Below are positions 34,807 through 43,850 of a stretch of 46,774 nucleotides of DNA, in pieces. Source of the DNA: Prevotella sp. UBA6447. GTDB taxonomy: Bacteria; Bacteroidota; Bacteroidia; Bacteroidales; Bacteroidaceae. The notes beneath the pieces are model-generated. The model did not search any database, was not told the DNA's origin, and saw only the letters and a list, made by a program, of their open reading frames with translations. The position numbers were made by a program, and so were the translations under genes. The stretch is from NCBI GenBank assembly GCA_002437115.1, contig DJOD01000062.1, forward strand, positions 53,485 through 100,258. The letters are read 5' to 3'. The stretch's first letter is position 1. Every line of letters starts with the position of its first letter.

Positions 34807-35802
34807 ATGAGAATACCAGACATCGAACTGCAGAACATAAGCCGCTTCCGTGGCCAGCTGATGGGGGCGGCCATGCTCTTCATCATGCTCTTTCATGTGG
34901 ACTTGGCACGCACCGACCTGTTTTTCGGCTTGCGCCGCATGGGAAACATAGGCGTAGACATGTTTCTCTTCCTGAGTGGGGTGGGGCTGTGGTTCTCGTG
35001 GATGAAGCACCCGTCGTGCCGGCATTTCTACACCCGGAGGCTGGTGCGCATCTATCCCACATGGCTCATCGTGGCCTGCCTCTACTACATTCCACGCATA
35101 CCCGTGGACGACCTGTCGTCAGGGTGCGACCTTTTCATGGAGATAGCCTTCAACTGGAACTTCTGGTTACACGACGAGCTCAACTTCTGGTACATCCCGG
35201 CCATCATGGCTCTCTACCTGTTTGCCCCTCCCTACATGACCCTCATACGCCGTCACCCCATCTACCGGTGGCTTCCTGTGGTCATGATTATGTGGTGCAT
35301 CCTCGTGCAATGGGTGACACCCATACACCGCGTGGTGGGACACCTGGAAATTTTCTGGAGCCGTGTGCCCATCTTCTTCATCGGCATCAACATGGGCGAG
35401 ATGGTCAGGCAGAAGCGCGCCATTGACGGGCAAGGCATCTGGATGCTGTGGATCATGTTCATCATGTCGTTGCTGTCAAGTGTCTTCCTGGAGCAGGTGC
35501 GCCACGGGCAGTTCCCCCTTTTCGTGGAGCGCATGCTCTACATTCCGCTCACGGTGACCACCATCTTGCTGCTCAACCGCATCTTCAGGCGACTGCCCGG
35601 CTGGCTCAACCGCATCTTCGCCTTCGTGGGCGCGCTGAGTTTGGAGTGCTACCTCATACACATCCACTTTGTGCTCGACAAGTTGCCGCACGGTTGGGCC
35701 TATTGGCCCACGTTCCTGGCCTGCCTGGCCATCACCTTGCCGTTGGCCTGGGGACTCAACAAAGGTGTGGCGTGGCTGACCCGCAGGTGGCTCGCGCGCT
35801 GA
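34807..35802 (+). CDS. Second membrane O-acyltransferase
   Basis: A 331-residue membrane protein of the same broad family. The N-terminal block RFRGQLMGAAMLFIMLFHVDL, then GNIGVDMFLFLSGVGLWFSW and FYTRRLVRIYPTWLIV, is the classic acyltransferase 3 pattern with the catalytic His in MLFHVD. The start at 34807 was chosen for this match; the frame is open much further upstream but there overlaps the previous gene. It is closer to typical O-acetyltransferases of capsule and O-antigen clusters than its neighbour. A new promoter box follows at 35896, so it is probably the last gene of its unit. Confidence 0.88.
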   Translation: MRIPDIELQNISRFRGQLMGAAMLFIMLFHVDLARTDLFFGLRRMGNIGVDMFLFLSGVGLWFSWMKHPSCRHFYTRRLVRIYPTWLIVACLYYIPRIPVDDLSSGCDLFMEIAFNWNFWLHDELNFWYIPAIMALYLFAPPYMTLIRRHPIYRWLPVVMIMWCILVQWVTPIHRVVGHLEIFWSRVPIFFIGINMGEMVRQKRAIDGQGIWMLWIMFIMSLLSSVFLEQVRHGQFPLFVERMLYIPLTVTTILLLNRIFRRLPGWLNRIFAFVGALSLECYLIHIHFVLDKLPHGWAYWPTFLACLAITLPLAWGLNKGVAWLTRRWLAR

Positions 35803-35895
35803 GCAAGGTCGCTTCCAGAGGTCATGCGGGTTGCCATGGCGAAAGGCACCCTGTAAAAAGGTGAGAAAAAGAAGGGAAGATACGATAAATTTAAC

Positions 35896-35903
35896 TAATT
35901 TTG
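35896..35903 (+). promoter_or_regulatory. -7 box of the UbiA unit
   Basis: TAATTTTG matches TAnnTTTG and lies 50 nt before the UbiA-family start, in the 151-bp gap after the acyltransferases. It suggests that UbiA, the HAD phosphatase and the GtrA-DUF6080 gene form their own transcription unit. Confidence 0.5.
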
Positions 35904-35953
35904 CACGTTGGTTACAACAGAATCGGACAACCATCGTAAAAGAACAAATCATC

Positions 35954-36937
35954 ATGAGTGAACCGCCCGTTTGTCCCCCGTGCCATGAGAAGAAGGCAAG
36001 GGCCCTGATACGGCTCCTGCGGCCTTCGCAGTGGGTTAAGAACTTCTTTGTCTTCGCCCCCCTGCTTTTTGGAGGGGCGTTGCTCAACGGGCAGGCTCTG
36101 TTGGCAGGGCTTGTAACATTCTTATCGTTTAGCTTCGCCGCTTCGAGCATCTACTGCTTCAACGACATCATTGACGTGGCCAACGACCGGCGTCATCCTG
36201 AGAAGTGCCGGCGGCCGGTGGCCTGTGGTGCTGTCAGCGTGCCTCAGGCTTACGGGCTGATGGGGCTGGCATTTGCCCTGAGTGTTGGACTGACCTTCCT
36301 GCTCACTTTGTTGGATCCCATGGAGTCCATTGCGCTGTTGCCAACCGGCGAGGCCGTGTTGACAGGGCGTGTGACGGTGCCGCCAACGCTCTGTGTCGTG
36401 GTGTTCTACTGGTTGCTCAACTTGGCCTATTGCCTCAAGTTGAAGCAGTATGCCATCATCGATGTCTGTGTCGTTGCCTTTGGCTTCGTGCTGCGCATGA
36501 TGGCGGGCGGCGAGGCTGTGGGCATTGAGCTGAGCCATTGGATTGTCCTCATGGCCTTTCTCATTACCCTCTTCATGGCCTTCGCCAAGCGGCGCGACGA
36601 CGTGCTCCGCATGGAACAGACGGGCGAGGCTCCACGCAAGAACACCAACCGATACAACGCCACTTTTATGGACCAGGCATTGACCATCACGGCTTCTGTC
36701 ACCCTGGTTTGCTATATCATGTACACGGTGAGCCCCGAGGTGATGCGCAACTTTCATACAAACAAACTTTACCTGACGAGCATCTTTGTGCTGGTGGGCT
36801 TGTTGCGCTACATGCAGATTGCTGTGGTCGACAAGCGCAGCGGAGACCCCACGAAGGTCGTGCTGCACGACCGCTTTGTGCAGCTCGACGTGCTGGCATG
36901 GCTCATGACGTTTATCCTTGTCATCTATGTGGGATAA
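35954..36937 (+). CDS. UbiA-family polyprenyl-phosphate phosphoribosyltransferase
   Basis: A 327-residue membrane prenyltransferase most like decaprenyl-phosphate phosphoribosyltransferase (mycobacterial Rv3806c), which joins phosphoribose from PRPP to a lipid phosphate. The start RLLRPSQWVKNFFVFAPLLF, the metal motif FNDIIDVANDRRHPEKCRRP (Asn70, Asp71, Asp74, Asp78) and the second region LKQYAIIDVCVVAFGFVLRMMAGG are close to that subfamily. The start lies about 45 nt after its promoter box. It is followed by a HAD phosphatase and a GtrA-DUF6080 fusion, which together fit a lipid-linked pentose route. Other UbiA substrates cannot be excluded without alignment. Confidence 0.85.
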   Translation: MSEPPVCPPCHEKKARALIRLLRPSQWVKNFFVFAPLLFGGALLNGQALLAGLVTFLSFSFAASSIYCFNDIIDVANDRRHPEKCRRPVACGAVSVPQAYGLMGLAFALSVGLTFLLTLLDPMESIALLPTGEAVLTGRVTVPPTLCVVVFYWLLNLAYCLKLKQYAIIDVCVVAFGFVLRMMAGGEAVGIELSHWIVLMAFLITLFMAFAKRRDDVLRMEQTGEAPRKNTNRYNATFMDQALTITASVTLVCYIMYTVSPEVMRNFHTNKLYLTSIFVLVGLLRYMQIAVVDKRSGDPTKVVLHDRFVQLDVLAWLMTFILVIYVG

Positions 36938-36992
36938 GCAAGGATGCTGGCTGAGGCTCCGATCGGCTTGATGTCATACCAAATCTGCCGTG

Positions 36993-37604
36993 ATGATGAA
37001 AGAAAAAGAAACCTTATACGTCTTCGACTTTGACGGAACGCTAACCAAGCGCGACACGCTGTTGATGTTCATGCGACATGTGAATGGACTTTGGCGGCTG
37101 TGGATGAGCCTCGTGTTGTTCTTGCCCAAGTTGCTGCTGATGAAGCTCCACTTGCGCGACAACGGCAAGACGAAGGAGCAACTGTTTGCGTGGCACTTCC
37201 AGGGCATGCGCCTGTCCGACTTCAACGAGCATTGCGAGAGCTTTGCCGATGAAAACTCGGGCGTGTTGCGCCAGGAAGGCATGGCTGTGGTGCGCAGGGC
37301 CTTGGACGAGGGAAGGCGTGTCTTCGTGGTCAGCGCCAGCATCGACAATTGGGTGGAACCGTTCTTCCAAGGTTCTGTCGCAGTGCTGGGAACGCAATTG
37401 GAGGTGAAAGACGGAAAACTGACAGGACGCTTCTTGACCCCCAACTGCTATGGGGCGGAGAAGGTCAGACGGCTGAAAGCTGCCGTGCACGGCTTGGAAC
37501 ACAACCGCGACAAGTATTACATCATTGCCTACGGCGATAGCCGGGGCGACAAGGAAATGTTAGAATTTGCAGATGAACGACATTACAAACCCTTCAGGAA
37601 ATAA
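36993..37604 (+). CDS. HAD-IB phosphatase
   Basis: A 203-residue soluble HAD-superfamily phosphatase of the phosphoserine phosphatase-like IB group. The nucleophile motif is YVFDFDGTLT (Asp12, Asp14), motif II is VFVVSASI, and motif IV is IIAYGDSRGDKEML. Next to the UbiA-type enzyme, the natural job is to remove the 5-phosphate from polyprenyl-phosphoribose phosphate, the step assigned to a different phosphatase in mycobacteria. The start is one of a run of GTG ATG ATG codons; the first ATG was taken. Its end overlaps the GtrA-DUF6080 start by 32 bp, so the two are coupled. Confidence 0.88.
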   Translation: MMKEKETLYVFDFDGTLTKRDTLLMFMRHVNGLWRLWMSLVLFLPKLLLMKLHLRDNGKTKEQLFAWHFQGMRLSDFNEHCESFADENSGVLRQEGMAVVRRALDEGRRVFVVSASIDNWVEPFFQGSVAVLGTQLEVKDGKLTGRFLTPNCYGAEKVRRLKAAVHGLEHNRDKYYIIAYGDSRGDKEMLEFADERHYKPFRK

Positions 37605-39417
37605 AAGGCACGAACGTCTCGCCGAGATGGTTCGCTTCGGCATCGTGGGAACGGCGGCCGTCGCCATACAGTATGCGACTTACCTGTTGTTAATCCATTG
37701 GACCCTTGTGGGCGTCAACATGGCCAATACGGTGGCCTATCTTGCCAGCTTCCTTTTCAACTTCGTGGCATCCACGCGTTTCACGTTCCGCGTGAAGGCT
37801 ACGGCGGGCCGTGGATTGGCCTTTGCCTTTTGCCACATGGCCAACTACCTGTTGCAGTTGCTCACGCTGAACCTTTTCATCCATTGGGGAATGGGCAAGT
37901 CGTTGGCGCCGTTGCCCATGTTTGCGGTCTGTGTCCCTGTCAATTTTCTCTTGGTGCGTTATTTTCTCAAGCAGGAGCACTTGCAGAACCCGTTCTATAT
38001 CTTCCGCGTCAAGCATGAGGAACGATGGGTGGCCTTGGGGGCGCTCCTCTATGGTGTGCTGGCCAATGTGCTGGTGATTTGTGCCTATTGGCTCGACCTC
38101 TCCCAGGTGGCCGGCAACTATCGCAAGCTCGTTATTCGGGTGTTTCACATATCTGGATATGACCCCATCAGCTACCTGGTGCTCACCGACTGGGGAATGG
38201 GCTACAACATTTACCGGCATCCGTTGCTTGCCTTCTTCATGTGGATTCCCTATGAGATTAATCAGGGACTTATCGCTTTGACGGGTGTCAATTGCGACAT
38301 GGCAATCATGGCGGTCATCCTGACGTTCTGTTGTGTCTACACGGCTGTGTTTCTCTTCCGCATCTTGCGTGAGATCATCGGGCTATGCCAAACAGATTCC
38401 ATCTTGCTTACAGCCCTTCTCTTCTCATTTGGTTACACGATGGTGGTGTGCAGTGTGCCCGACCATTTCTGCTTGTCGATGTTCATGCTTGTCCTCACGC
38501 TCTATGTGGCTGGAAAGAAGATGAAGGCTCGTCACCATTACACCAAGTGGCAAACGGTGCTCTTTTTCATCATCACGGCGGGCATTTCGCTCAACAACGG
38601 CATCAAGGTTTTCTTGGCAAACCTCTTTGTCAATGGAAAGAAGTTTTGGAGGCCAAGCAACCTGTTGCTCGCGGTCATTCTGCCGTCAGCCCTGATTTGG
38701 ATAGCCGCAAGGCAGGAATGGAAGACTTTTGAGCGTCCCAATTACATTGCCCGACAGGAGCAAAAGCAAGCCAAGGCCGAGCATGACAGGGAAAAAATTA
38801 CGAAGAATTTCATGGATACCACACAGCTTACCGACAGCACGCAGATAGCGCAGGCCATCAATAAGGTCATAAGGCAGAAAGTGCGCGCCAAGTATGTGCG
38901 CGACCATAAGAAAGCTTGGAATCTTCATAAGGGGAAGCCAATTAACCAGTCGGAGTTTGGATCGTGGACCGATATATCCACGCCGCGCGTCGAATCGCTG
39001 GTTGAGAACATTTTTGGGGAACCCATTCAGCTTCACCAAGACTACACGCTTTTGGATGTGTTGATCAATCGTCCTGTCATCGTCCATTATCGTTGGATAT
39101 GGAATTATGTCGTTGAGGGAGTTGTGGCACTCTTGTTCCTTGTGGGCGTTTGGCTTGGCAGGAGAAGCCGTTACTTGTGGCTTGCCCTGTCGTTCTTAGG
39201 CTTCGACATGGTCATCCATTTTCTCTTGGGATTCGGTCTCAATGAGGTTTACATCATGTCGCCCCATTGGCTCTTTGTCCTTCCCATTGCCATGGCCTAC
39301 TTGGCGCGGCGCGTAGAGACTACGCGCTGGCGCTTGCCGTTGCGCACGCTCATCCTCTTGTTGACCCTTTACCTCATGGCTTGGAACGCCATCCTTTATG
39401 TGGAATACATGATTTAG
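37573..39417 (+). CDS. GtrA-like flippase domain fused to DUF6080 membrane protein
   Basis: A 614-residue membrane protein. Residues 1-125 form a GtrA-like domain of four helices (VRFGIVGTAAVAIQYATYLLL, FNFVASTRFTFRVKA), a family tied to moving lipid-phosphate sugars across the inner membrane. The rest, about residues 135-614, is a long polytopic region assigned by resemblance to DUF6080, with a plan like GT-C glycosyltransferases and a charged middle part rich in Lys (about 390-470). After a lipid-linked pentose is made by the UbiA and HAD enzymes, this protein could flip and transfer it. The start at 37573 overlaps the HAD gene. The transferase role is inference. Confidence 0.75.
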   Translation: MNDITNPSGNKRHERLAEMVRFGIVGTAAVAIQYATYLLLIHWTLVGVNMANTVAYLASFLFNFVASTRFTFRVKATAGRGLAFAFCHMANYLLQLLTLNLFIHWGMGKSLAPLPMFAVCVPVNFLLVRYFLKQEHLQNPFYIFRVKHEERWVALGALLYGVLANVLVICAYWLDLSQVAGNYRKLVIRVFHISGYDPISYLVLTDWGMGYNIYRHPLLAFFMWIPYEINQGLIALTGVNCDMAIMAVILTFCCVYTAVFLFRILREIIGLCQTDSILLTALLFSFGYTMVVCSVPDHFCLSMFMLVLTLYVAGKKMKARHHYTKWQTVLFFIITAGISLNNGIKVFLANLFVNGKKFWRPSNLLLAVILPSALIWIAARQEWKTFERPNYIARQEQKQAKAEHDREKITKNFMDTTQLTDSTQIAQAINKVIRQKVRAKYVRDHKKAWNLHKGKPINQSEFGSWTDISTPRVESLVENIFGEPIQLHQDYTLLDVLINRPVIVHYRWIWNYVVEGVVALLFLVGVWLGRRSRYLWLALSFLGFDMVIHFLLGFGLNEVYIMSPHWLFVLPIAMAYLARRVETTRWRLPLRTLILLLTLYLMAWNAILYVEYMI

Positions 39418-39474
39418 TCGTCTTGGCAGTGTGGCTTGTCGGCGCAAGGGTAATAAGGGTGGGGAGGAAACACC

Positions 39475-40503
39475 CTACGCGTGCTTGGCGGATCCTGTCC
39501 ATTTTTTGATGCGGTGCATGAGGGATGAGAGTATCAGGCTGGCGTTTCCCGCTTTGATGTTGAGCCATAGCTCCTCCATGCTGCGGCCAACCTTGACCCA
39601 TGGGTGTCCCCAGGCGTTGGTGCGGTAGGTGTGTGCCTTGTATGGCACGTATTCCATGACGTAACGTGGGTGTTTCAAGGGGAATGACACGTCATACCTT
39701 TTCATGGTGAATATGCGTCGCAGGCCATGTGGCATGGTTTGCAGGGCGGCATAATGGGTGGAGTCGGCGGTTGCTCCGACGTTGCTCACCATGTTGCGGG
39801 TGGGCATGATGGCGAACCCATTGTTCATGAGCATGGCCGACCAGAAGACGCTCTCAAAGAAAGGCTTCCCTGCGGCAGCGTGGTCAGCGCACATCCGCAT
39901 GAAGTCGGACCTGTACCCTCTCGACTTGACAAGAGCGGCAAGTTGACGACGGTTGAAGTCGTCGCGCATGAATGAATAGCCGCCGTCCCATTTCTCCACG
40001 ACACGCCTCCATGATGCCCATCCCCAGATGGAGAAGACCGACGTGAAGAAGTAGTCGTAGGGAACGTCAGGCGTTACCTCGTCGGTGTTGAATCCGGCCA
40101 CCATGGTGATGCGTTCGTCGTGCTCGTAACGGTCGAGCATCTCCTTGCAGAAGGGCAAGAAAGAGGGTGCCACCACGACATCGTCCTCTACGACAGCCAC
40201 CTTGTCGGCCATGGAGAAGGCCCATTTCTGCGATAGGTAACCCGATGGGTCGCAGCCTTGGTTGTGCTCGCAATAATGCCGGTGCACGTCACACTGCCAG
40301 TCGATGTTCTCATCGCTGGCTATCTTCCGGCATGCCTCGATGCCCTTTCGGTCGTTCTCGTTGTCATTCCTCGCACCGTCTTGATATAGGAAAAGGCGCG
40401 ACGGGCGTGCCGCCTTGACAGCTTCGAAAGCTTGACGAAATGTCTCAGGCCGGTTGAAGAAGAGCATCAGCACGGCAATGTCTGTCTTGTAGGGTTGCTT
40501 CAT
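39475..40503 (-). CDS. GT2-like glycosyltransferase
   Basis: A 342-residue cytoplasmic protein with a GT-A nucleotide-sugar fold. It opens DIAVLMLFFNRPETFRQAFEAV and carries the metal motif KVAVVEDDVVVAPSFL near residue 105 and a SIWGWASWRRV block near 155, all seen in the GT2-type proteins often found in O-antigen or capsule loci. It is the last gene of the leftward glycan unit, 30 bp after another GT2 gene, and converges with the GtrA-DUF6080 gene. The sugar transferred is unknown. Confidence 0.82.
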   Translation of the reverse strand: MKQPYKTDIAVLMLFFNRPETFRQAFEAVKAARPSRLFLYQDGARNDNENDRKGIEACRKIASDENIDWQCDVHRHYCEHNQGCDPSGYLSQKWAFSMADKVAVVEDDVVVAPSFLPFCKEMLDRYEHDERITMVAGFNTDEVTPDVPYDYFFTSVFSIWGWASWRRVVEKWDGGYSFMRDDFNRRQLAALVKSRGYRSDFMRMCADHAAAGKPFFESVFWSAMLMNNGFAIMPTRNMVSNVGATADSTHYAALQTMPHGLRRIFTMKRYDVSFPLKHPRYVMEYVPYKAHTYRTNAWGHPWVKVGRSMEELWLNIKAGNASLILSSLMHRIKKWTGSAKHA

Positions 40504-40533
40504 GACTTGTGGCTTTTAGGTTGTGTCGGGATC

Positions 40534-41454
40534 TCATGCGCCTTGCGTTCTTTTGCGCATACGGTCTTTGAACCATTTGACGGGATAGTAAGCCAAGTGG
40601 GGCGGCAGTGCCAGAATGAAACGGTGAACCCATGGCACACGGTTGTCGACAACCTTGCGCAAAGGGCGGTAGTAATCGTTGAGCACATTGAATTGCTGTT
40701 TGTACAAGAAATTTTCGTAAACCTTTATTTGGTTCAGGCGGAACCACGGTTCCATGGCTTGCCATTTCGGCATGAGCGTCCGTTTCAGTTCCTCGTCGTA
40801 GGCGCGTATCATCTTGAGGTCTTCCACGCGTTGGTTGGGCACGTCCTCTTCGTGCCAGTAGACCTCATCAGCGATGAACCACACCTTGGGCTCCTTCATG
40901 AGACACTTGATTTGAATGAGGCTGTCCTCTCGTTCGATGATTTCACGTGGCGCGTCAAGGCACCCTTCGAGCAGTTGCCGCTTGAAAAGTATGCCCCAGA
41001 GCACACAGAAAGTGCGCTTCACGCCCAGCATCGCCTGGATGAGCTCATCGGCAGGCTGCCATGCGCGCAGTTTCGAGTCGCAGTGTGCGTGGCGCTGGTT
41101 CGTGTAGGTGCCAATCACCTCGTCGGCTCCCGTATCGGTAATGGCCTTGTGGAGCGTGGCCATGGCGTGTGGCGTGAGCATATCGTCGGCGTCGGCAAAC
41201 ATGACATACTTGCCCCGTGCCTCGTTCAACCCGTGCCGCCGTGCCGCTGTTACGCCCCCGTTGGTCTGGTGGAACACGCGCACTCTGCAGTCGCGTTGCG
41301 CCAGTTGGTCGAGCTTGGCGGCCGATCCGTCGGTGCTTCCGTCATTGACGGCCACAATCTCAAAGTCGCTGAAGTCTTGCTCGAGAATGCTGTCCACGCA
41401 ACGCTCCAGATAGTCTATCTTGTTGTAGACTGGAATGATGACGGATATTTCCAT
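40534..41454 (-). CDS. GT2 family glycosyltransferase
   Basis: A 306-residue enzyme with the canonical GT2 start ISVIIPVYNKIDYLERCVDSIL, the VNDGSTDGS motif near residue 38 and the metal-binding FADADDM near 87, followed by a region with catalytic acids (IEREDSLIQIKCL). It adds one sugar of a surface glycan repeat on the cytoplasmic side. The start at 41454, 5 bp after the flippase stop, was chosen because the family begins here; a long upstream extension in frame overlaps the flippase gene. Donor sugar unknown. Confidence 0.92.
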   Translation of the reverse strand: MEISVIIPVYNKIDYLERCVDSILEQDFSDFEIVAVNDGSTDGSAAKLDQLAQRDCRVRVFHQTNGGVTAARRHGLNEARGKYVMFADADDMLTPHAMATLHKAITDTGADEVIGTYTNQRHAHCDSKLRAWQPADELIQAMLGVKRTFCVLWGILFKRQLLEGCLDAPREIIEREDSLIQIKCLMKEPKVWFIADEVYWHEEDVPNQRVEDLKMIRAYDEELKRTLMPKWQAMEPWFRLNQIKVYENFLYKQQFNVLNDYYRPLRKVVDNRVPWVHRFILALPPHLAYYPVKWFKDRMRKRTQGA

Positions 41455-41459
41455 GTGGC

Positions 41460-42902
41460 TTATTTCTTGAATTTGTTCTTGGCAAACTGTAGGCAATCTT
41501 CCAAAATTTGCGCGCGTGCCAACTTCATGATGGCCAGGTAGAGCAATGCGGCCAATGCCACGCGTGCCGTGAGCAGAGCGATATGGTTTGTGATGGCTTG
41601 CGTTGCAAACCACGTGGCTGCCATGACTGTCGCCGATGCCACCATGAAGGGCGCGATGTCCTTGGCCACCTCCCCCACACCGAGTCCTATGAGTCGATGG
41701 GCTTGCGATTGCCAAGCAAGTAGCCAGGCGATGTTAAAGCCGCTGTATACGGCAATCATCACGTCGATTCCGAGGTGGTGCGTGCAGAGCATGAGCACCA
41801 CCTGTATGATGATCTGCGCCACGTTGCACCACATGTTGATGTCGGCGCGCCCCTGTCCGATGACCAGGTTTTGGTAAAGCGTGTAGAGAGGAAAGAAGGC
41901 ACCGCTCACTGCCAGAATTTGCAGCAAGGGCACAGCGTCTGCCCATTTTGGTCCGATGGTGATGAGGATGAACTCGCGCGCCACCAGCACCAGCCCAAAC
42001 ATGGCTGGGAAAGCAAGGAAGGCTGTGAACCGTGTCATCTTGCGGAACACCCGCCGCTCGCGCTCATGCTCTTCGGCTATGGAGGCAAAGACAGGTTGCG
42101 CCACTTGTTGCGTGGTGTTGGCCACGAATGAGTAGGCCATGAAGTTCCACTTGTAGGCTTGGCTGTAGTTGCCCAGTATGTCCTTGTTGAAGAACTTGCC
42201 TATGATAACCGACATGATGTTGTTGTTGACCGTGTTCATCACCATCACCACGAGAATGTTCATGCTGAATCCGAACATCTTGCGGATGGGGCGCAGGTCG
42301 ATGTGCCATGAGGGTCGCCAGTCGATGTAGTGGTAGCGTCCGATGTTGAGGATGGTGATGTAGAGCACTTGCTGCCAAGCCAGGCTCCAGTAGCTGTAGC
42401 CCAAAAAGGCGAGCGTGACACCCGTAAGTCCCGACAGGATGAGCGCGAGTGAGTTGACCATTGTCATCTCCTTCACCATGAGCTTCTTGGTGAGATAGGC
42501 GTTTGGCGTGATGCCGAAACTGCCTACCACAAACGACAAGAACACGAGATGTGACAGGGGTGTGAGGGCTGGCTGGTGAAAGAAGTCGGCAATGAGCGGA
42601 GCAGCGAACCACAGGATGACGTAGAGCGTGAAGCTCATGAGGATGTTGAACCAAAACACGGCGTTGTAGTCTTCCTGCCGTGGTTCCTTCATGTTTACCA
42701 GGTATGTGCTGAATCCCGAGCTTTGCAGGTTGCCCGCTATGGCGGTGAAGATGGCGATGTAGCCAATGATGCCATACTCGCCTGGCGACAGCAACCGCCC
42801 GAGCAAGATGCCGATAAGCAGGTTGATGACTTGCGTGGTTCCGCTGTTGAGGGCTCCCCAGAAGAGCCCTTTGGTGGTTTTTTCCTTGAGAGAGTCGGCC
42901 AT
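41460..42902 (-). CDS. Wzx-like polysaccharide flippase
   Basis: A 480-residue membrane protein of the MOP superfamily, polysaccharide transporter branch, with about 14 membrane segments. It begins LKEKTTKGLFWGALNSGTTQVINLLIGILLGRLLSPGEYGIIG, with the typical early ILLGRLLSPGEYG. Such proteins flip undecaprenyl-linked oligosaccharides to the periplasm. The start at 42902 has a GGAG-like site just upstream and lies 13 bp after licD; an earlier in-frame Met would overlap licD. It indicates that the product of this operon is a lipid-linked glycan, although no polymerase or first-sugar transferase is seen in the window. Confidence 0.92.
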   Translation of the reverse strand: MADSLKEKTTKGLFWGALNSGTTQVINLLIGILLGRLLSPGEYGIIGYIAIFTAIAGNLQSSGFSTYLVNMKEPRQEDYNAVFWFNILMSFTLYVILWFAAPLIADFFHQPALTPLSHLVFLSFVVGSFGITPNAYLTKKLMVKEMTMVNSLALILSGLTGVTLAFLGYSYWSLAWQQVLYITILNIGRYHYIDWRPSWHIDLRPIRKMFGFSMNILVVMVMNTVNNNIMSVIIGKFFNKDILGNYSQAYKWNFMAYSFVANTTQQVAQPVFASIAEEHERERRVFRKMTRFTAFLAFPAMFGLVLVAREFILITIGPKWADAVPLLQILAVSGAFFPLYTLYQNLVIGQGRADINMWCNVAQIIIQVVLMLCTHHLGIDVMIAVYSGFNIAWLLAWQSQAHRLIGLGVGEVAKDIAPFMVASATVMAATWFATQAITNHIALLTARVALAALLYLAIMKLARAQILEDCLQFAKNKFKK

Positions 42903-42915
42903 GTGCTCCGTTGTT

Positions 42916-43818
42916 TTAGTGTTTGGTCTTGTCTGCTCCACGTGTCCGCTCCATGATTTTCATCACATCCTCGTAAGGGATTTTGCGCTCAAGGTCCATG
43001 AACACCACATCGTGCTGTCCGCGTTGCTCCACGGGTGGCAGTTGCCGCCAGTTGCCGTAGGCCGTGGCCAGGTAGTCCTCGTAGCGTGTGGGCACCACGA
43101 TGCTGATGTCCTCGAATGGTAGCATTGTTCCGCCGCCGAAGATGTCGGCCGTCAGGTTTTTCTCCCGCGAGTAGTAGCTGGAGCTGAAGCAGACGTGCTT
43201 GAGCGGCTGTCTTTGGTAGGCTCTGCTTTCACGCTCAATGCGGTTCACCAGCCATCGGCGCAGGGGCCATCGTAGAAGTGCGAAGGCCATGTCGCCGAGG
43301 GTGAGGCGTAAGGGTTTCCGTGTGGCTCCTCGCAGGATGTCTGTCCACGATTTGCGCAGCAGGTCGCCCGCCAGCATCTTGCGTATCTTCAGCATGTGGT
43401 TGCAGTATCGCTCGCGCTTTGCTTGGTCGTCGGGCACGGTGTCTAGGGGGAAGATGTCGATGTAGTTGCCAAAACTGATGCGGTATTCAGTCCACTCGCA
43501 GATGGTGGAGTGGGTGTCGCAAAACTTGGCGAATGGCAGGTAATACTCCCTTTCGTGCATCATGTCGACGGGCTCGTAGCCCGCGGGCGGGTCAGTGCGC
43601 AAGATGCGCAGGCAACGGTCGTAGTCGTCGCGCATCATGTAGACATCGATGTCGTCGTCCCAGGGTATGAAACCATGGTGGCGCGCCGCGCCGAGCACGG
43701 TGCCGTAGGCGGCGTAGTATTTTAGGTCGTGGGCTTGGCAGAAGGCTATGAACGCCTTGAAGGTCTCAAGGGTCTTGGCCTTGCGCTTTGCCAGCTGTTC
43801 TTCGGGCAGAGTTTTCAT
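42916..43818 (-). CDS. LicD-family phosphotransferase
   Basis: A 300-residue nucleotidyltransferase-fold protein of the LicD family, whose best-known members move phosphocholine from CDP-choline to surface sugars. Family marks are YYAAYGTVLGAARHHGFIPW followed by DDDID (Asp54-Asp58) and NYIDIFPLDTVPDD near residue 118. Close to a nucleotidyltransferase-PEP mutase gene, the substrate may instead be a CMP-activated phosphonate such as aminoethylphosphonate. The gene sits between the ornithine cyclodeaminase-family gene (32 bp upstream) and the flippase (13 bp downstream). Phosphocholine remains possible, but no choline genes are present nearby. Confidence 0.9.
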   Translation of the reverse strand: MKTLPEEQLAKRKAKTLETFKAFIAFCQAHDLKYYAAYGTVLGAARHHGFIPWDDDIDVYMMRDDYDRCLRILRTDPPAGYEPVDMMHEREYYLPFAKFCDTHSTICEWTEYRISFGNYIDIFPLDTVPDDQAKRERYCNHMLKIRKMLAGDLLRKSWTDILRGATRKPLRLTLGDMAFALLRWPLRRWLVNRIERESRAYQRQPLKHVCFSSSYYSREKNLTADIFGGGTMLPFEDISIVVPTRYEDYLATAYGNWRQLPPVEQRGQHDVVFMDLERKIPYEDVMKIMERTRGADKTKH

Positions 43819-43850
43819 GGGTCTTGTGGGAGAGATTGGTGGCGTGTCTC

